Shown here piece after piece: positions 26,194 to 37,581 of a stretch of 64,000 bases of DNA. A model generated the notes under the pieces. It saw only the letters and a list, made by a program, of their open reading frames with translations. It was not told the DNA's origin and searched no databases. Source of the DNA: Vicinamibacterales bacterium (GTDB taxonomy: Bacteria; Acidobacteriota; Vicinamibacteria; Vicinamibacterales; 2-12-FULL-66-21); the NCBI GenBank assembly GCA_036496585.1, contig DASXLB010000042.1, forward strand, positions 62,001 to 126,000, read 5' to 3'. The first letter of the stretch is position 1. Each line of letters opens with the position of its first letter. Both the position numbers and the translations under genes were made by a program.

Positions 26194-26361
26194 CTATTTG
26201 AAGACGACGCGCAGGTTGACGACGTGCGCGGCTTGATCGTAATCGGTTTCGCGCCGCGCTCGTGTGCCGTTCGACGTGCGCAGTGGCGTCGGTTCATCCG
26301 TCGTCCGCCGCCGGTACTCCACGAGCAGATCCGTGCCGATCAGGGGCCCCCTCCGCGTCAT
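26194..26361 (-). pseudogene. Possible C-terminal remnant of an outer-membrane porin
   Basis: The 55 codons ending at 26194 read like the last two strands of a porin: TDLLVEYRRR, a polar loop, then AAHVVNLRVVFK at the stop. There is no signal peptide and no room for a barrel. It fills most of the 211-base gap between the lactonase and membrane-protein genes. It could be a decayed gene end or a chance frame; only the alternation of residues supports it. Confidence 0.3.
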
Positions 26362-26395
26362 CGAATTCCGGCGCATCCGGCGGCGGGCAGGAAGC

Positions 26396-27040
26396 TCACG
26401 GCGTGCGCCGATCCGCCATCGCCGCCCACGGCACAAGGACCCACCCGATCAACGCGACTGCGCCGAGCGCCTTTTCCGACGGCGGCAGCGGTCCCCACGG
26501 GCCAGACGCCCACATCGCCGTGGAGACGACGACGAGCGACCAGAACCAGATCTTCGCGGCCGTGGTCCAGCGTCCCGGCGCGCGCAGGAACAGCCAGACG
26601 CCGACGATCCACATGGTCCCCTCGACGATCAGCGTCGCCGGGATCGAGTACCACAGCCCGAGCCCCAGCTTCGGCGAAGCGGCCCCGGGCCACAGCGGCA
26701 TGTCGGGCGCGTGACTGGCGAAGTCGAGCACCCAGTGGCTGACGACGAGCGCGAAGAGCAGCCCGCCGACCGGCATCGGCGTGCGCCAGCGCGCCACCGC
26801 CGCCAGTACGACGCCCCACACGCACGCCATGACCAGGCTGTGCGACCACGGATATGAGTCGAAGACCAGTGGCGTGAACGCCGTCGCCGTGGCGTCGGCG
26901 TGGACGTGCTCGACGCCGGTAAGCACGAAGATCGGCCAGACGAGGTCGAGCGCACACACACCCGCGACGAGCCAGGCCAGGTTGACCGCCGGCGTGCGAC
27001 GCTTCGCCGCCAGCGCCAGCGAGAGATGTCCAACGAACAT
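26396..27040 (-). CDS. Integral membrane protein, YdjM-like metal-dependent hydrolase type (uncertain)
   Basis: 214 residues, about six membrane helices. Histidines and acids cluster at membrane edges: MFVGHLSLALAAKR at the start, VEHVHAD, SYPWSHSLVM and SHWVLDFASHAPD. This layout recalls YdjM-type membrane-bound metal-dependent hydrolases, whose substrates are unknown. The 163 bases upstream (27041-27203) hold nothing recognisable. Family assignment is tentative. Confidence 0.65.
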   Translation of the reverse strand: MFVGHLSLALAAKRRTPAVNLAWLVAGVCALDLVWPIFVLTGVEHVHADATATAFTPLVFDSYPWSHSLVMACVWGVVLAAVARWRTPMPVGGLLFALVVSHWVLDFASHAPDMPLWPGAASPKLGLGLWYSIPATLIVEGTMWIVGVWLFLRAPGRWTTAAKIWFWSLVVVSTAMWASGPWGPLPPSEKALGAVALIGWVLVPWAAMADRRTP

Positions 27041-27203
27041 GCGAACTCCTGCGAAACTCTACCCTACAGCCAGCTCGATTCCCTCGTACGGGGCGCCGAT
27101 CGCGCGACACCGCCTTCGACGACGTGTGCACCGTCAGCGGCCCCAGGGCGACGACGCCGCCAGCGCCTGTCACGCAATCGATATGGAGGGATTCGCGGTG
27201 ACC

Positions 27204-27704
27204 CTATTCGGCCGCTCGCAGCGAGACCAGCCGCACGCTGTTGGATCGCGTCGCGAGAAACCGCTCGAGATCCGTCCACGACACGACAACGGTGGCGGTA
27301 TTGATATTGGGATGGAACAGCAGCCGCGCCGCGCCGCGCAGGTCCTCGTCGATCAGCACCCGAACCGAGCCGTCGGCATCATTGAGCAGGCCGAACGGCG
27401 ACACCGAGCCTGGCGTCAACCCCAACTCCGCCAGCAGCCGCTCCGGCGAGCCGAAGCTGAGTCGATCGTCCCCCACCAGCTTCACCAGATCCTTGAGATC
27501 GACGCGTTTGCCGATCTCGACGACAACCAGGTAGTGCCGATCCCCTTTCTTGTTGCGGAGGAAGAGGTTCTTGCACTGGACGCCGGCGATCGGATCCCAG
27601 TGCTGCGACGCGTCCTCGGCGTTGAACACGGCCGGATGTTCGTGGCGCTCGCAGGACATGCCGAGCGCCTCGAGCGCAGCGTAGACGGGCGCCGCAGAGT
27701 CCAT
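27204..27704 (-). CDS. Prolyl-tRNA editing protein (YbaK/ProX type)
   Basis: 166 residues. CKNLFLRNKKGDRHYLV carries the conserved Lys of the editing pocket; SPFGLLNDADGSVRVLID and LLFHPNINTATVVVSW are typical of the ProX/PrdX branch. These enzymes remove mischarged amino acids, usually alanine, from tRNA(Pro) in trans. I took the ATG at 27704; the longer frame upstream has no family similarity. Divergent from the HD gene with a 41-base gap. Confidence 0.9.
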   Translation of the reverse strand: MDSAAPVYAALEALGMSCERHEHPAVFNAEDASQHWDPIAGVQCKNLFLRNKKGDRHYLVVVEIGKRVDLKDLVKLVGDDRLSFGSPERLLAELGLTPGSVSPFGLLNDADGSVRVLIDEDLRGAARLLFHPNINTATVVVSWTDLERFLATRSNSVRLVSLRAAE

Positions 27705-27745
27705 CAGGCTATTCTGATCCACAATACGGCCGGGAACACGTCCGC

Positions 27746-28318
27746 ATGCCGCGACTGACCACCCGCTACGACGAGGCGTTCGCCTACGCGCACGCCGTCC
27801 ACGCGACGCAGGCCCGCAAGGGAACCGGCGTCCCCTATCTCGGACACCTGATCGGCGTCTCCTCGATTGTGATCGACGACGGCGGCACGGAGGACGAGGC
27901 GATCGCGGCGCTGCTGCACGACGCCGCCGAGGACCAGGGCGGCCGGCCCAGGCTCGACGATATCCGCGCCAGGTTCGGCGACGCCGTGGCCAAGATCGTC
28001 GAAGACTGCACCGACTCCTGGACCACGCCGAAAGCGCCGTGGGCCGATCGCAAGCGACAGTACATCGAGCACGCGCACACACTCGATGCGTCGAGCCTGC
28101 GGGTGTCGGCCGCCGACAAGGTCCACAATAGCTACGCCATCCTGCGCGGCCTGCGGACGGTGGGCGATCGGGTCTGGGAACGCTTCAACGCAACACCCGA
28201 CGACATCCTCGCGTATTACCAGGGACTGGTGCGCGCCTACCGGGATGCGGGCGGCAGCCCTCTCGTCGACGAACTGGAGCGCATCGTCAGAGGCATCGCA
28301 CGCGAGATGGGCTACTGA
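27746..28318 (+). CDS. HD-domain small alarmone hydrolase-like protein
   Basis: 190 residues. It follows the hydrolase half of RelA/SpoT: HATQARKGTGVPYLGHL (His34), LLHDAAED (His58-Asp59 with the downstream ED pair), and VSAADKVHN. No synthetase, TGS or ACT domain is present, so it is a stand-alone hydrolase of the MESH1 kind that may clear (p)ppGpp or another nucleotide. The 3' end overlaps a small minus-strand frame by seven bases. Substrate is inferred from family. Confidence 0.82.
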   Translation: MPRLTTRYDEAFAYAHAVHATQARKGTGVPYLGHLIGVSSIVIDDGGTEDEAIAALLHDAAEDQGGRPRLDDIRARFGDAVAKIVEDCTDSWTTPKAPWADRKRQYIEHAHTLDASSLRVSAADKVHNSYAILRGLRTVGDRVWERFNATPDDILAYYQGLVRAYRDAGGSPLVDELERIVRGIAREMGY

Positions 28319-28476
28319 GCGGCGCGCCCGAGCCGCTCGAGATGGCGGAGCATCCGCTCGCGGTGCAGGAGCTCCCGGGTCGAGAGCCGGCGCGCGTCGG
28401 TGCGGTTCAAACCAGATGGGTGGAACTCGAGGCGGAGTTCCTTGGGCTTCCGGCGGTACGGAAAGCGGATCACCAT
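28312..28476 (-). CDS. Small basic hypothetical protein (54 residues)
   Basis: A frame not found as a shadow of its neighbours: it fills the 156-base gap between the HD gene and the DUF2207 gene. It begins [18 protein letters not shown] and continues with an amphipathic Arg/Leu helix (HRERMLRHLERLG). Its ATG at 28476 overlaps the DUF2207 ATG at 28475 on the other strand within one CATG. No family recognised and no good Shine-Dalgarno; composition looks protein-like but coding status is unproven. Confidence 0.4.
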   Translation of the reverse strand: MVIRFPYRRKPKELRLEFHPSGLNRTDARRLSTRELLHRERMLRHLERLGRAAQ

Positions 28477-30129
28477 GCCGATCACTTTATCGACGCGACG
28501 TGACAGAGCAGGTCACATCTGCGGCCTGCTGGTGGCGCTGCTGCTCTGCGCGACGGCGGCCGGCGCGGGGCCTGGTAACTACAAGGCAACGCGATTCGAC
28601 GTGTCGGCGACCGCGGTGCGCGGCGACCTCGAGGTGCACGAGTCGATCACGTTCGAGTTCGAGTCTGGCACCTTCACCTACGTCTGGCGCGACATTCCGG
28701 CCGCGCGCACCGACGGCATCGACGTGCTCGGCGTCGAAATGGACGGCGTCCGGCTGACCGAAGGCGGCCCCGTCCACTTCACCGTCGACGGCGGCAACCG
28801 GGTGCGCGTCGAATGGCGCTTTCCCGAGACCGGCCCGTCGGTCCACCGCTTCGATCTCCGTTACCGTGCACGCGGGATCGCCTACCGCGAGGGGGCCAGC
28901 GACGTCCTGCGCTGGCGCGCGCTGCCGGCGGAACACCGCTATCGCATCGACGCCAGCCACATCGAGTTCGCGCCGCAAGGTGCGCAGGTGCAGCCGCTCG
29001 AGACGCGTCACATCGCGACGACGGCCGTGCACGGCACGAGCGAGGCGATCGCCATCGACGCCGCCGGGATCGATCCCAACGGCTCGCTCGTCGCCGAGCT
29101 GCGGTATCCCGCCGGCGCCCTGGACGCGCCGGATCCGGCGTGGCGGAGCCGCACGGCGGCGGCACGCCAGCTCGCCCCGCGGTGGGCGATGGGAGGCGCC
29201 AGTGTCTTCGTGATCGGGCTGTTGGCCCTGCTGGCGCTGTGGCGTGCGTATCCGCCGGTCGAGCCCCTGCCCGCCGAGACGACGGCCATCGAGCCGCCCG
29301 AGCCGATGCCGGCCGGACTCGCCGCGGTGCTGGCGGCGAACGGGCGCGTCTCCAACTCTCACGTGATCGGAACGCTGCTCGACCTCGCGGACCGCGGTGC
29401 GCTCGTCATCCGCGAAGTTCGCGGGCGGCTCGGCGTGCGCAGCTACGAGCTGGCGCAGGTCACCGGCAGCCACGACCTCCAGCCTCACGAGGAGGAAGCG
29501 CTGCGCATCGCGTTCGCCGATCAGGGCGAAGACGTGACCTGGTCGCGGGCCCGAGGACGGCTGGCGCGCGGCACCAGTCGCTTCGCGGCCGCCGTCAACG
29601 AAGAACTGCAGCAGCGCGGATGGCTGGACCCCGAACGCAAGGCCGTCCGCAACCGCCTGACCGCCGTTTCCATCGTGTTGATCCTGCTCGGCACGGTCGG
29701 CTGCATCGCGGTCGCGCCGCTCGTGCCGACCCATGACGGCTGGCCGTTTCTGCTGCCCGCGGGCGCGATCGTCGCGGCCATCGTCGGCTTCGGGCTTGTG
29801 GCGTCGCGCTCGCCGCTGTCGGACCAGGGACGGATCGAAGCGGCGCGCTGGCGCGGATTCCGGCGCCACTTGAAGACGCTGGCAGCGGCCGACGCCGATC
29901 CCGGCGGCGCCCTTCCCTCGCGCTGGATCGTCTACGCGACGGCGCTCGGCCTCGGTCTCTCCTGGGCGCGGTATCTCAAGCGCCATCCCGGCTACGTGCC
30001 TGAGTGGTTCGTGACGACCGGCGGGGACGGCGGCCATGCGTTCGCCGCCTTCGTCGGCGCCAGCGGCGCGGGCGGCGGCGGGGCCGCGGGTGCGGCGGCG
30101 GCCGGCGGCGGCGGATCCGGAGCTGGTTG

Positions 30130-30130
<1 letters not shown>
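28475..30130 (+). CDS. DUF2207-family membrane protein
   Basis: 551 residues from the ATG at 28475, with GGAAAG upstream. A signal peptide (about 12-32) precedes an extracytoplasmic beta-rich domain (about 36-225, including YVWRDIPA and YRARGIAYR). A membrane helix lies near 240 and two more near 390-440. Between them are helical domains with [12 protein letters not shown], the usual winged-like segment of this family. The C-terminus is a glycine/alanine-rich tail, as in other members. Function unknown. One base overlaps the next gene (TGATG), so the two are probably coupled. Confidence 0.82.
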
Positions 30131-32790
<2,660 letters not shown>

Positions 32791-32880
32791 GCGGGGACGG
32801 GCGTCAGGCCTGGATCCCGAGTCGCTGACCCGTGCATCGCTGATCTGATCGACGATCGCGCGATCGGGAATCAATGACTG

Positions 32881-33873
32881 TCATCGATGCGCCATCCACG
32901 ATCCTTCCGCGACCCGCTCTCCGTCCCAGTTCGTATGCGGCGCCTGATTGAGCACCAGCCATCCGTAGAGCAGCTCGGCGTAGGTGCGCCAGCGCATGTT
33001 CTTGCGCTCGTAGAACGGCAGCAGCGCGCGCTGCACGCGCGGCAGGTTGTAGAACGGCACGCCCGGGAAGTAGTGATGTTCGAGATGGTAGTTGGAGTTC
33101 AGATAGACGAAGTCCCAGAACCAGTTCCCTCGCATCAACGTGCCCCACTTCGCCGGATCCGCGGGATCGATGTCGTAGTGCTGTCCCAACCGGTTGAGCG
33201 TGAAGGCGACAGGGAACACGAAGAACACCGGCACGATGCTGGTGCGGAGCGCCGCGGGGAACCCGAAGCCGTACCAGATGGCGGCGAGCGCCGAGAGATG
33301 GAACAGCGTCGACAGGCGGCGCTCACGGGCGATCGCCTGCTGCAGCGCCGCCGGGTAGCTCGAAGATTCGCGGCGCGCCGCCCGGAAATAGATCGGGAAC
33401 AGCGCCGGTGTGCAGTAGAGCAGCTTGTACCAGCGGGCGTTGATCTTCGGTGAGAGGTGGTGCCGCTTCGGGTCGTCCTCGGCCGAGCCGAGCTCGGCAT
33501 GGTGATCGAGGTGCCAGCGGGTGAACTGGCTGGCGGAGATGCCGCTCGGAATCGCGTAGAGCAGCGCGAGCGCGCGTTCCGCTCGCGGGTGCCGCCCCTC
33601 GAAGACGGCGTGGTGGACCACCTCGTGCAGCAGTATCGTGAAGTTGAAGACCGTGAACCCCTGCACGACGGCGAGCGGCAGCCACACCCACGGGTTATCG
33701 AACCGGATGAGCGCCCACGTCGCCAGGCCGAGGATCGCGAACTGCCGGGCCGCGATGGCCAGATGGTGCGTCGGCCGCTTGCCGTGGAGCTCGCGCATCT
33801 GCTCGCGCGAGATGGCGGCACCGAGTTCCGCCCGCAGCGCACCGGCGTGCCGCGAGTAATAGTGCGACTTCAC
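32881..33873 (-). CDS. Membrane fatty acid desaturase
   Basis: 330 residues with four hydrophobic segments and the three histidine boxes of di-iron desaturases: LHEVVHH (about 83-89), HLDHHAE (about 121-127) and NYHLEHHYFP (about 269-278). It introduces double bonds into membrane lipid acyl chains using oxygen. Its regiospecificity cannot be read from sequence. It stands alone; the 90 bases after GH63 and the palindrome region upstream hold no other gene. Confidence 0.92.
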   Translation of the reverse strand: MKSHYYSRHAGALRAELGAAISREQMRELHGKRPTHHLAIAARQFAILGLATWALIRFDNPWVWLPLAVVQGFTVFNFTILLHEVVHHAVFEGRHPRAERALALLYAIPSGISASQFTRWHLDHHAELGSAEDDPKRHHLSPKINARWYKLLYCTPALFPIYFRAARRESSSYPAALQQAIARERRLSTLFHLSALAAIWYGFGFPAALRTSIVPVFFVFPVAFTLNRLGQHYDIDPADPAKWGTLMRGNWFWDFVYLNSNYHLEHHYFPGVPFYNLPRVQRALLPFYERKNMRWRTYAELLYGWLVLNQAPHTNWDGERVAEGSWMAHR

Positions 33874-33917
33874 GGTCCGACCATTGTACGGCGAAAGGGG
33901 ACCAGCCGCCGATCCAG

Positions 33918-33965
33918 GGTCAGCTCCTGATTCCTGCGTAGATGAACAGGAATCAGGATCTGACC
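33918..33965. repeat. Long palindrome with 19-bp arms between atpF and the desaturase
   Basis: Left arm 33918-33936 (GGTCAGCTCCTGATTCCTG) pairs with right arm 33947-33965 with a single mismatch and a 10-base loop. It lacks a T-tract. Composition and shape resemble REP palindromes mobilised by REP-associated tyrosine transposases, but no transposase gene is in the window. Confidence 0.65.
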
Positions 33966-34001
33966 GCGACGGCGGCGGCAGAGGTGAGACGCGGACGGCG
34001 A

Positions 34002-34508
34002 CTAGTGCTGGGCCTTCACCTGCATCTCCTGGATGGCATCGTCGACCAGCCTGTCGTGGTCGGCCGGCGAGATGTCGCGGCGCAGGATCTTCGACGCCAC
34101 CGACACCGACAGGTCCACCGCCTCGCGGCGGATGGTGTCGATCGCACGTAGCGTCTGCGTGTCGATCTCGCGCTGCGCGCCCTTGACCAGCGCGGCGGCG
34201 TCGGCGCGTGCCTTCTGCTTGAGCTCGTCGGCAAAGCGCGCCGCGTCCGCCCGAGTGCCGGCGATGATGCCGGCCGCCTCGCTGCGGGCCTCGGACAGAA
34301 TGCGTGCCGACTCCGCTTGCAGCCGGTGCACTTCCTCCTTGGCGTGGCGCGCGTCGTCGAGCGAACGGCGGATCACGTCCTGGCGCTGCTCGAGCGCGTC
34401 GAGCAGCGGACGCCAGGCAAAGCGCGCCAGCAGCGCCAGCAGCACCAGGAACGTGACGATGGTCCAGATGTAGAGCCCGGGATCGGGCTGGACCAACGGG
34501 TTGTTCAT
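34002..34508 (-). CDS. atpF: ATP synthase Fo subunit b
   Basis: 168 residues. One N-terminal membrane helix (about 12-32, YIWTIVTFLVLLALLARFAW) is followed by a long charged helix reaching the C-terminus, the peripheral stalk. Last gene of the Fo operon. In most bacteria atpH-A-G-D-C follow; here the next sequence is a palindrome and then a desaturase. Subunit delta is therefore encoded elsewhere. Confidence 0.93.
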   Translation of the reverse strand: MNNPLVQPDPGLYIWTIVTFLVLLALLARFAWRPLLDALEQRQDVIRRSLDDARHAKEEVHRLQAESARILSEARSEAAGIIAGTRADAARFADELKQKARADAAALVKGAQREIDTQTLRAIDTIRREAVDLSVSVASKILRRDISPADHDRLVDDAIQEMQVKAQH

Positions 34509-34517
34509 CGCACGCTC

Positions 34518-34751
34518 CTACGTCTTCATCAGCACGATGAGCAGCGCGAAGACTTCCGCGAGGATCGCGACGCCTTCCAGCAGGAACAGCGGCAGGTTCA
34601 CCGCGCCGGTGATCTGCGCCGCGGCGCTCGGCTGGCGGCCAATCGCCTCGGCCGCGCCCGCTGCGAGCTTGCCAATACCAAGGCCCGCGCCGATGACCGC
34701 CAGACCGAGGCCGATGCCGGCCCCCATGAACGCAATCGCATTACCACCCAT
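34518..34751 (-). CDS. atpE: ATP synthase Fo subunit c
   Basis: 77 residues, two membrane helices joined by the polar loop GRQPSA. The first helix has the glycine ladder GIGLGLAVIGAGLGIG. In the second, Glu59 (LLEGVAI) is the expected ion-carrying carboxylate, and a second Glu66 sits one turn-pair later (ILAEVF). The Na+-type ES pair is absent, so proton coupling is more likely. AAGGAG precedes the ATG, fitting the high stoichiometry of c. Confidence 0.95.
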   Translation of the reverse strand: MGGNAIAFMGAGIGLGLAVIGAGLGIGKLAAGAAEAIGRQPSAAAQITGAVNLPLFLLEGVAILAEVFALLIVLMKT

Positions 34752-34787
34752 TACCTGTCTCTCCTTGTCAGTGTCAATGAACCCGTC

Positions 34788-35729
34788 TTAGTGATCCGCG
34801 TGGATCGCCATCCCGATGAACACCGCCGTGAGCAGCGTGAACACATAGGCCTGGACCAGGACGACGATGATTTCCAATGCCGAGATGCCGACCCCGAGCG
34901 GGACCGACAGCAGCACACCGATGCCGATGCCGGCGGTCGCCTTACCGGCCAGCTCCGTGAAGATGAAGACGAACGACAGGATCGACAGCAGCGCGATGTG
35001 GCCGCCCGTCATATTCGCGGCAAGACGCATCGTCAGCGCGAACGGGCGGACGAACATGCCCATGACCTCGATCGGGATGAGGATGAAGTAGAGCGGCCAG
35101 GCCAGCCCCTTCGGCGCCAGGTTCTTCCAGTGGTGGACGAAGCCGTGGGCCCGCGTGCCGGCGACGATGATGGCGACGAAGGTGATGGTGGCGAGCGCCG
35201 CGGTGACGTTGTAGTTGCCGGTCGACGTCGTGCCGCCGTGGACGACGCGGCTCAGGAACGCGTCCTCGGGCAGGTGCAGCAGGCCGTGATTGGCCAGTCC
35301 GAGCAGATCGAAAATCGGGACCAGCCCGATGAGGTTGGCGCCGAGGATGAAGACGAAGAATGTCAGAATGAGCGGCGTCCAGACGCGGACCCACTTCTTG
35401 CCGACGTTCGGCAGCACGATCGAGTCGCGCACGAATTCGACGATCGCTTCGAGCCCGCTCATCGGGCGGCTCGGGACGAGCCGGTCCGGCGATTCGCGCA
35501 CATGGCGGCGCACCATCCAGGTGACGACCAGGAAGATGGCGGCGGCGACCACCCAGAGCATCAGCACGTGCTTGGTCACCGAGAAGTCGATCCCCATCAC
35601 CTTGGGCAGGTGGATGAGCGGATGCTCGTGGCTGCTGTTGGCCACGTGTCCGATGATCGTCTCGCCGGCGTTGAATTTCTCCGCGGCCGCCTCGGCTGCG
35701 GCCGGCGGAATTTCAGGCGTTTGCAGCAT
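34788..35729 (-). CDS. atpB: ATP synthase Fo subunit a
   Basis: 313 residues with about six helices. The helix holding the essential Arg is clear (RPFALTMRLAANMTGGH), and ALEIIVVLVQAYVFTLLTAVF forms the last helix facing the c-ring. The N-terminus is long, as in other Acidobacteriota-like proteins. It starts three bases after the stop of the atpI-like gene. Confidence 0.95.
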   Translation of the reverse strand: MLQTPEIPPAAAEAAAEKFNAGETIIGHVANSSHEHPLIHLPKVMGIDFSVTKHVLMLWVVAAAIFLVVTWMVRRHVRESPDRLVPSRPMSGLEAIVEFVRDSIVLPNVGKKWVRVWTPLILTFFVFILGANLIGLVPIFDLLGLANHGLLHLPEDAFLSRVVHGGTTSTGNYNVTAALATITFVAIIVAGTRAHGFVHHWKNLAPKGLAWPLYFILIPIEVMGMFVRPFALTMRLAANMTGGHIALLSILSFVFIFTELAGKATAGIGIGVLLSVPLGVGISALEIIVVLVQAYVFTLLTAVFIGMAIHADH

Positions 35730-35732
35730 GCG

Positions 35733-36107
35733 TTATGGAGTCACGGGTGCCGGCGGCCCGGCCAGCAGTTTGCGCAGGTATCCCGCCTCGATTGCGTGCA
35801 GGAGGAGGAAGTACGCCGCGAAGGCCACGACCAGCACCCGCGGTCTCAGCCACAGCGCGCCGAGGAGCCCGACGTAAAGGCCGAAGAAAACCATCTTCGC
35901 GAAGAATCCCGCGATCAAAACCGATGTCACACGCTCGGGCGCGCGGGCGTGCGCCCGCTCGATGGCGCGCCAGCTGACCGTCGCACCAGCGAGCGGCGCC
36001 GCCATCCCAAACGCGAGCTCGGGATTGACACTCCAGCCCGCGACGGCGGTCATGGCCAGCCACGATGCCACACTACTCCCAATCATCACTGCCAGCGGTC
36101 GCGACAT
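35733..36107 (-). CDS. AtpI-like small membrane protein of the Fo operon
   Basis: 124 residues with four hydrophobic segments and a basic cytoplasmic loop (RAIERAHARAPERV). Size, topology and position immediately before atpB match AtpI, a chaperone-like factor for c-ring assembly. Sequence motifs are weak, so the name rests mostly on context. Confidence 0.7.
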   Translation of the reverse strand: MSRPLAVMIGSSVASWLAMTAVAGWSVNPELAFGMAAPLAGATVSWRAIERAHARAPERVTSVLIAGFFAKMVFFGLYVGLLGALWLRPRVLVVAFAAYFLLLHAIEAGYLRKLLAGPPAPVTP

Positions 36108-36144
36108 GCGTTACGGTCGAACGGTTGATCCGGAAACAGAGAGC

Positions 36145-36402
36145 CTACCGGCGCCAGGACGTTTTGATCAGCTCGTAGAAACCCACGACGATCCCCAACA
36201 TCAGCCCGATGAACACGCCCCAGGGCCGGGTGCCGCGCCACGCGTCGAACCCGTAGCCCAGCCCGCCGAGCAGGATGATCGAGCCGATCAGCGTGTAGCT
36301 GACCGCCGCGGCCGGGCCCGAGCGGGACGCGTTCTCCTGAAGCGATCGCGTTGCCTTGGAGAAGGAAAACGGTCGACCCTTATCGGAGTTGGACATCGGC
36401 AC
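36145..36402 (-). CDS. AtpZ/AtpI-type F0F1 ATPase accessory subunit
   Basis: 85 residues. A polar start is followed by two membrane helices: YTLIGSIILLGGLGYGFDAW and PWGVFIGLMLGIVVGFYELIK. GYGFDAW and GFYEL match the AtpZ family, small proteins proposed to carry Mg2+ or Ca2+ or to aid ring assembly. First clearly assignable gene of the Fo operon. An internal ATG six bases in (36396) is an equally good start. Confidence 0.82.
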   Translation of the reverse strand: MPMSNSDKGRPFSFSKATRSLQENASRSGPAAAVSYTLIGSIILLGGLGYGFDAWRGTRPWGVFIGLMLGIVVGFYELIKTSWRR

Positions 36403-36443
36403 GCCGCAAACACCGAATCATAACGTACAGCCGGGTCGGGTTC

Positions 36444-36653
36444 CTATTTCGCCGGCTCACCAGGACCGCACGCCGTCCCCGTCTCGAATCCCGGCAGGTT
36501 CGGCGGCGGCGTGGCCGGTTTGGGGGGCGGCGCGGGCATTGCGCAGGCGGCGGCCGCCTGGTCGGCGCGGTAGCGATAGTAGGCTCCAGCCGCCGCCGCA
36601 AGCGCCAGCAGAATCAGGAAAATAGCGAGGTACGGCCGTCGGAAGCGCGTCAC
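36444..36653 (-). CDS. Small membrane-anchored protein with proline-rich tail
   Basis: 69 residues: a basic start (MTRFRRPYL), one hydrophobic helix (about 9-24), then a Pro/Ala-rich tail with two cysteines (AAACAMPAP and TACGPGE). It may be the first gene of the Fo transcript, 41 bases before atpZ, or an independent small envelope protein. No family recognised. Confidence 0.5.
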   Translation of the reverse strand: MTRFRRPYLAIFLILLALAAAAGAYYRYRADQAAAACAMPAPPPKPATPPPNLPGFETGTACGPGEPAK

Positions 36654-36675
36654 GCGGTCACCAGAATAAACCGGC

Positions 36676-36681
36676 TATACT
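36676..36681 (+). promoter_or_regulatory. -10-like box before the VWFA operon
   Basis: TATACT lies 15 bases before the ATG at 36697, leaving a leader of about nine bases without a clear Shine-Dalgarno. No -35 recognised. Confidence 0.35.
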
Positions 36682-36696
36682 CGATCCCGTAAGACC

Positions 36697-37581
36697 ATGA
36701 AACGCCACATCTTGACGCTGTCGATCGCCGCCTCGTGCCTGCTGGCGATCCACCCGCTCGGCGCCCAGTCCACACCCGCCGAGATCTACGCCGGCGTCCT
36801 CGACAAGAACGGCGACGCGGTGACCGGCCTGACCGGCGCGGATTTCCGCGTCCGCGAAGACGGCGCGGTCCGCGAAGTGCTCAAGGCCAGTGAGGCCACC
36901 GAGCCGATGACCATCGCGCTGCTCGTCGACGACAGCCAGGCGGCCTCGCCGGCCATCCAGATGATCCGCGAGGCGCTCGACGGATTCATCCCGGCGCTCG
37001 CCGGCAAGGGAGAGATCACCCTCACGACGTTCGGCGAACGGCCGACCATCGCGGTCGACTATACCGCCGACCAGAAGAAGCTGCTCGACGGCGCGCACCA
37101 CATCTTTGCGCGGCCGGGATCGGGCGCCTACCTGATGGATGCGATCGTCGACGTCTGCAAAGGCTTCCAGAAGCGCGAAGCGAAGCGTCCGGTGATCGTC
37201 GTGCTCGCCATCGACGCCGAGATCGAATACAGCAACCGGCACTATCAGGAAGTCGTCGACGCGATCGACAAGGCGCACGCCACGCTGCACACGATCACGC
37301 TGGGCAATCCCAACAACAGCCGCACCGACGAGGTGCGCAATCGCAACCAGGTGATCGCCACGAGCACCGAACGCACCGGCGGCCGCCGCGACAACGTGCT
37401 GGCCCTGACCGGCGCCGCGCCGCGGATGAAACAGCTGGCCGGCGAGCTCGCGCACCAGTACCTGGTGACCTACTCGCGCCCGGAGACGCTGATTCCGCCA
37501 GAGAAAATCGAGGTCACCGTGGGGAATCCGGCCCTCACGGTTCATGCGCGCACGCGGAACGCGCAGGTGGGAGCCAAATGA
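36697..37581 (+). CDS. VWFA-related domain protein, secreted (Acidobacteriota type), degenerate metal site
   Basis: 294 residues with a signal peptide ending near LGAQS. The pre-domain VLDKNGDAVTGLTGADFRVREDG and the C-terminal QYLVTYSRPE are characteristic of the acidobacterial VWFA-related family. The metal-ion-dependent adhesion motif is degraded to DDSQA instead of DxSxS, so metal-dependent ligand binding may be lost. The stop overlaps the next VWFA gene by four bases; the pair may form a heteromer in the periplasm. Confidence 0.85.
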   Translation: MKRHILTLSIAASCLLAIHPLGAQSTPAEIYAGVLDKNGDAVTGLTGADFRVREDGAVREVLKASEATEPMTIALLVDDSQAASPAIQMIREALDGFIPALAGKGEITLTTFGERPTIAVDYTADQKKLLDGAHHIFARPGSGAYLMDAIVDVCKGFQKREAKRPVIVVLAIDAEIEYSNRHYQEVVDAIDKAHATLHTITLGNPNNSRTDEVRNRNQVIATSTERTGGRRDNVLALTGAAPRMKQLAGELAHQYLVTYSRPETLIPPEKIEVTVGNPALTVHARTRNAQVGAK

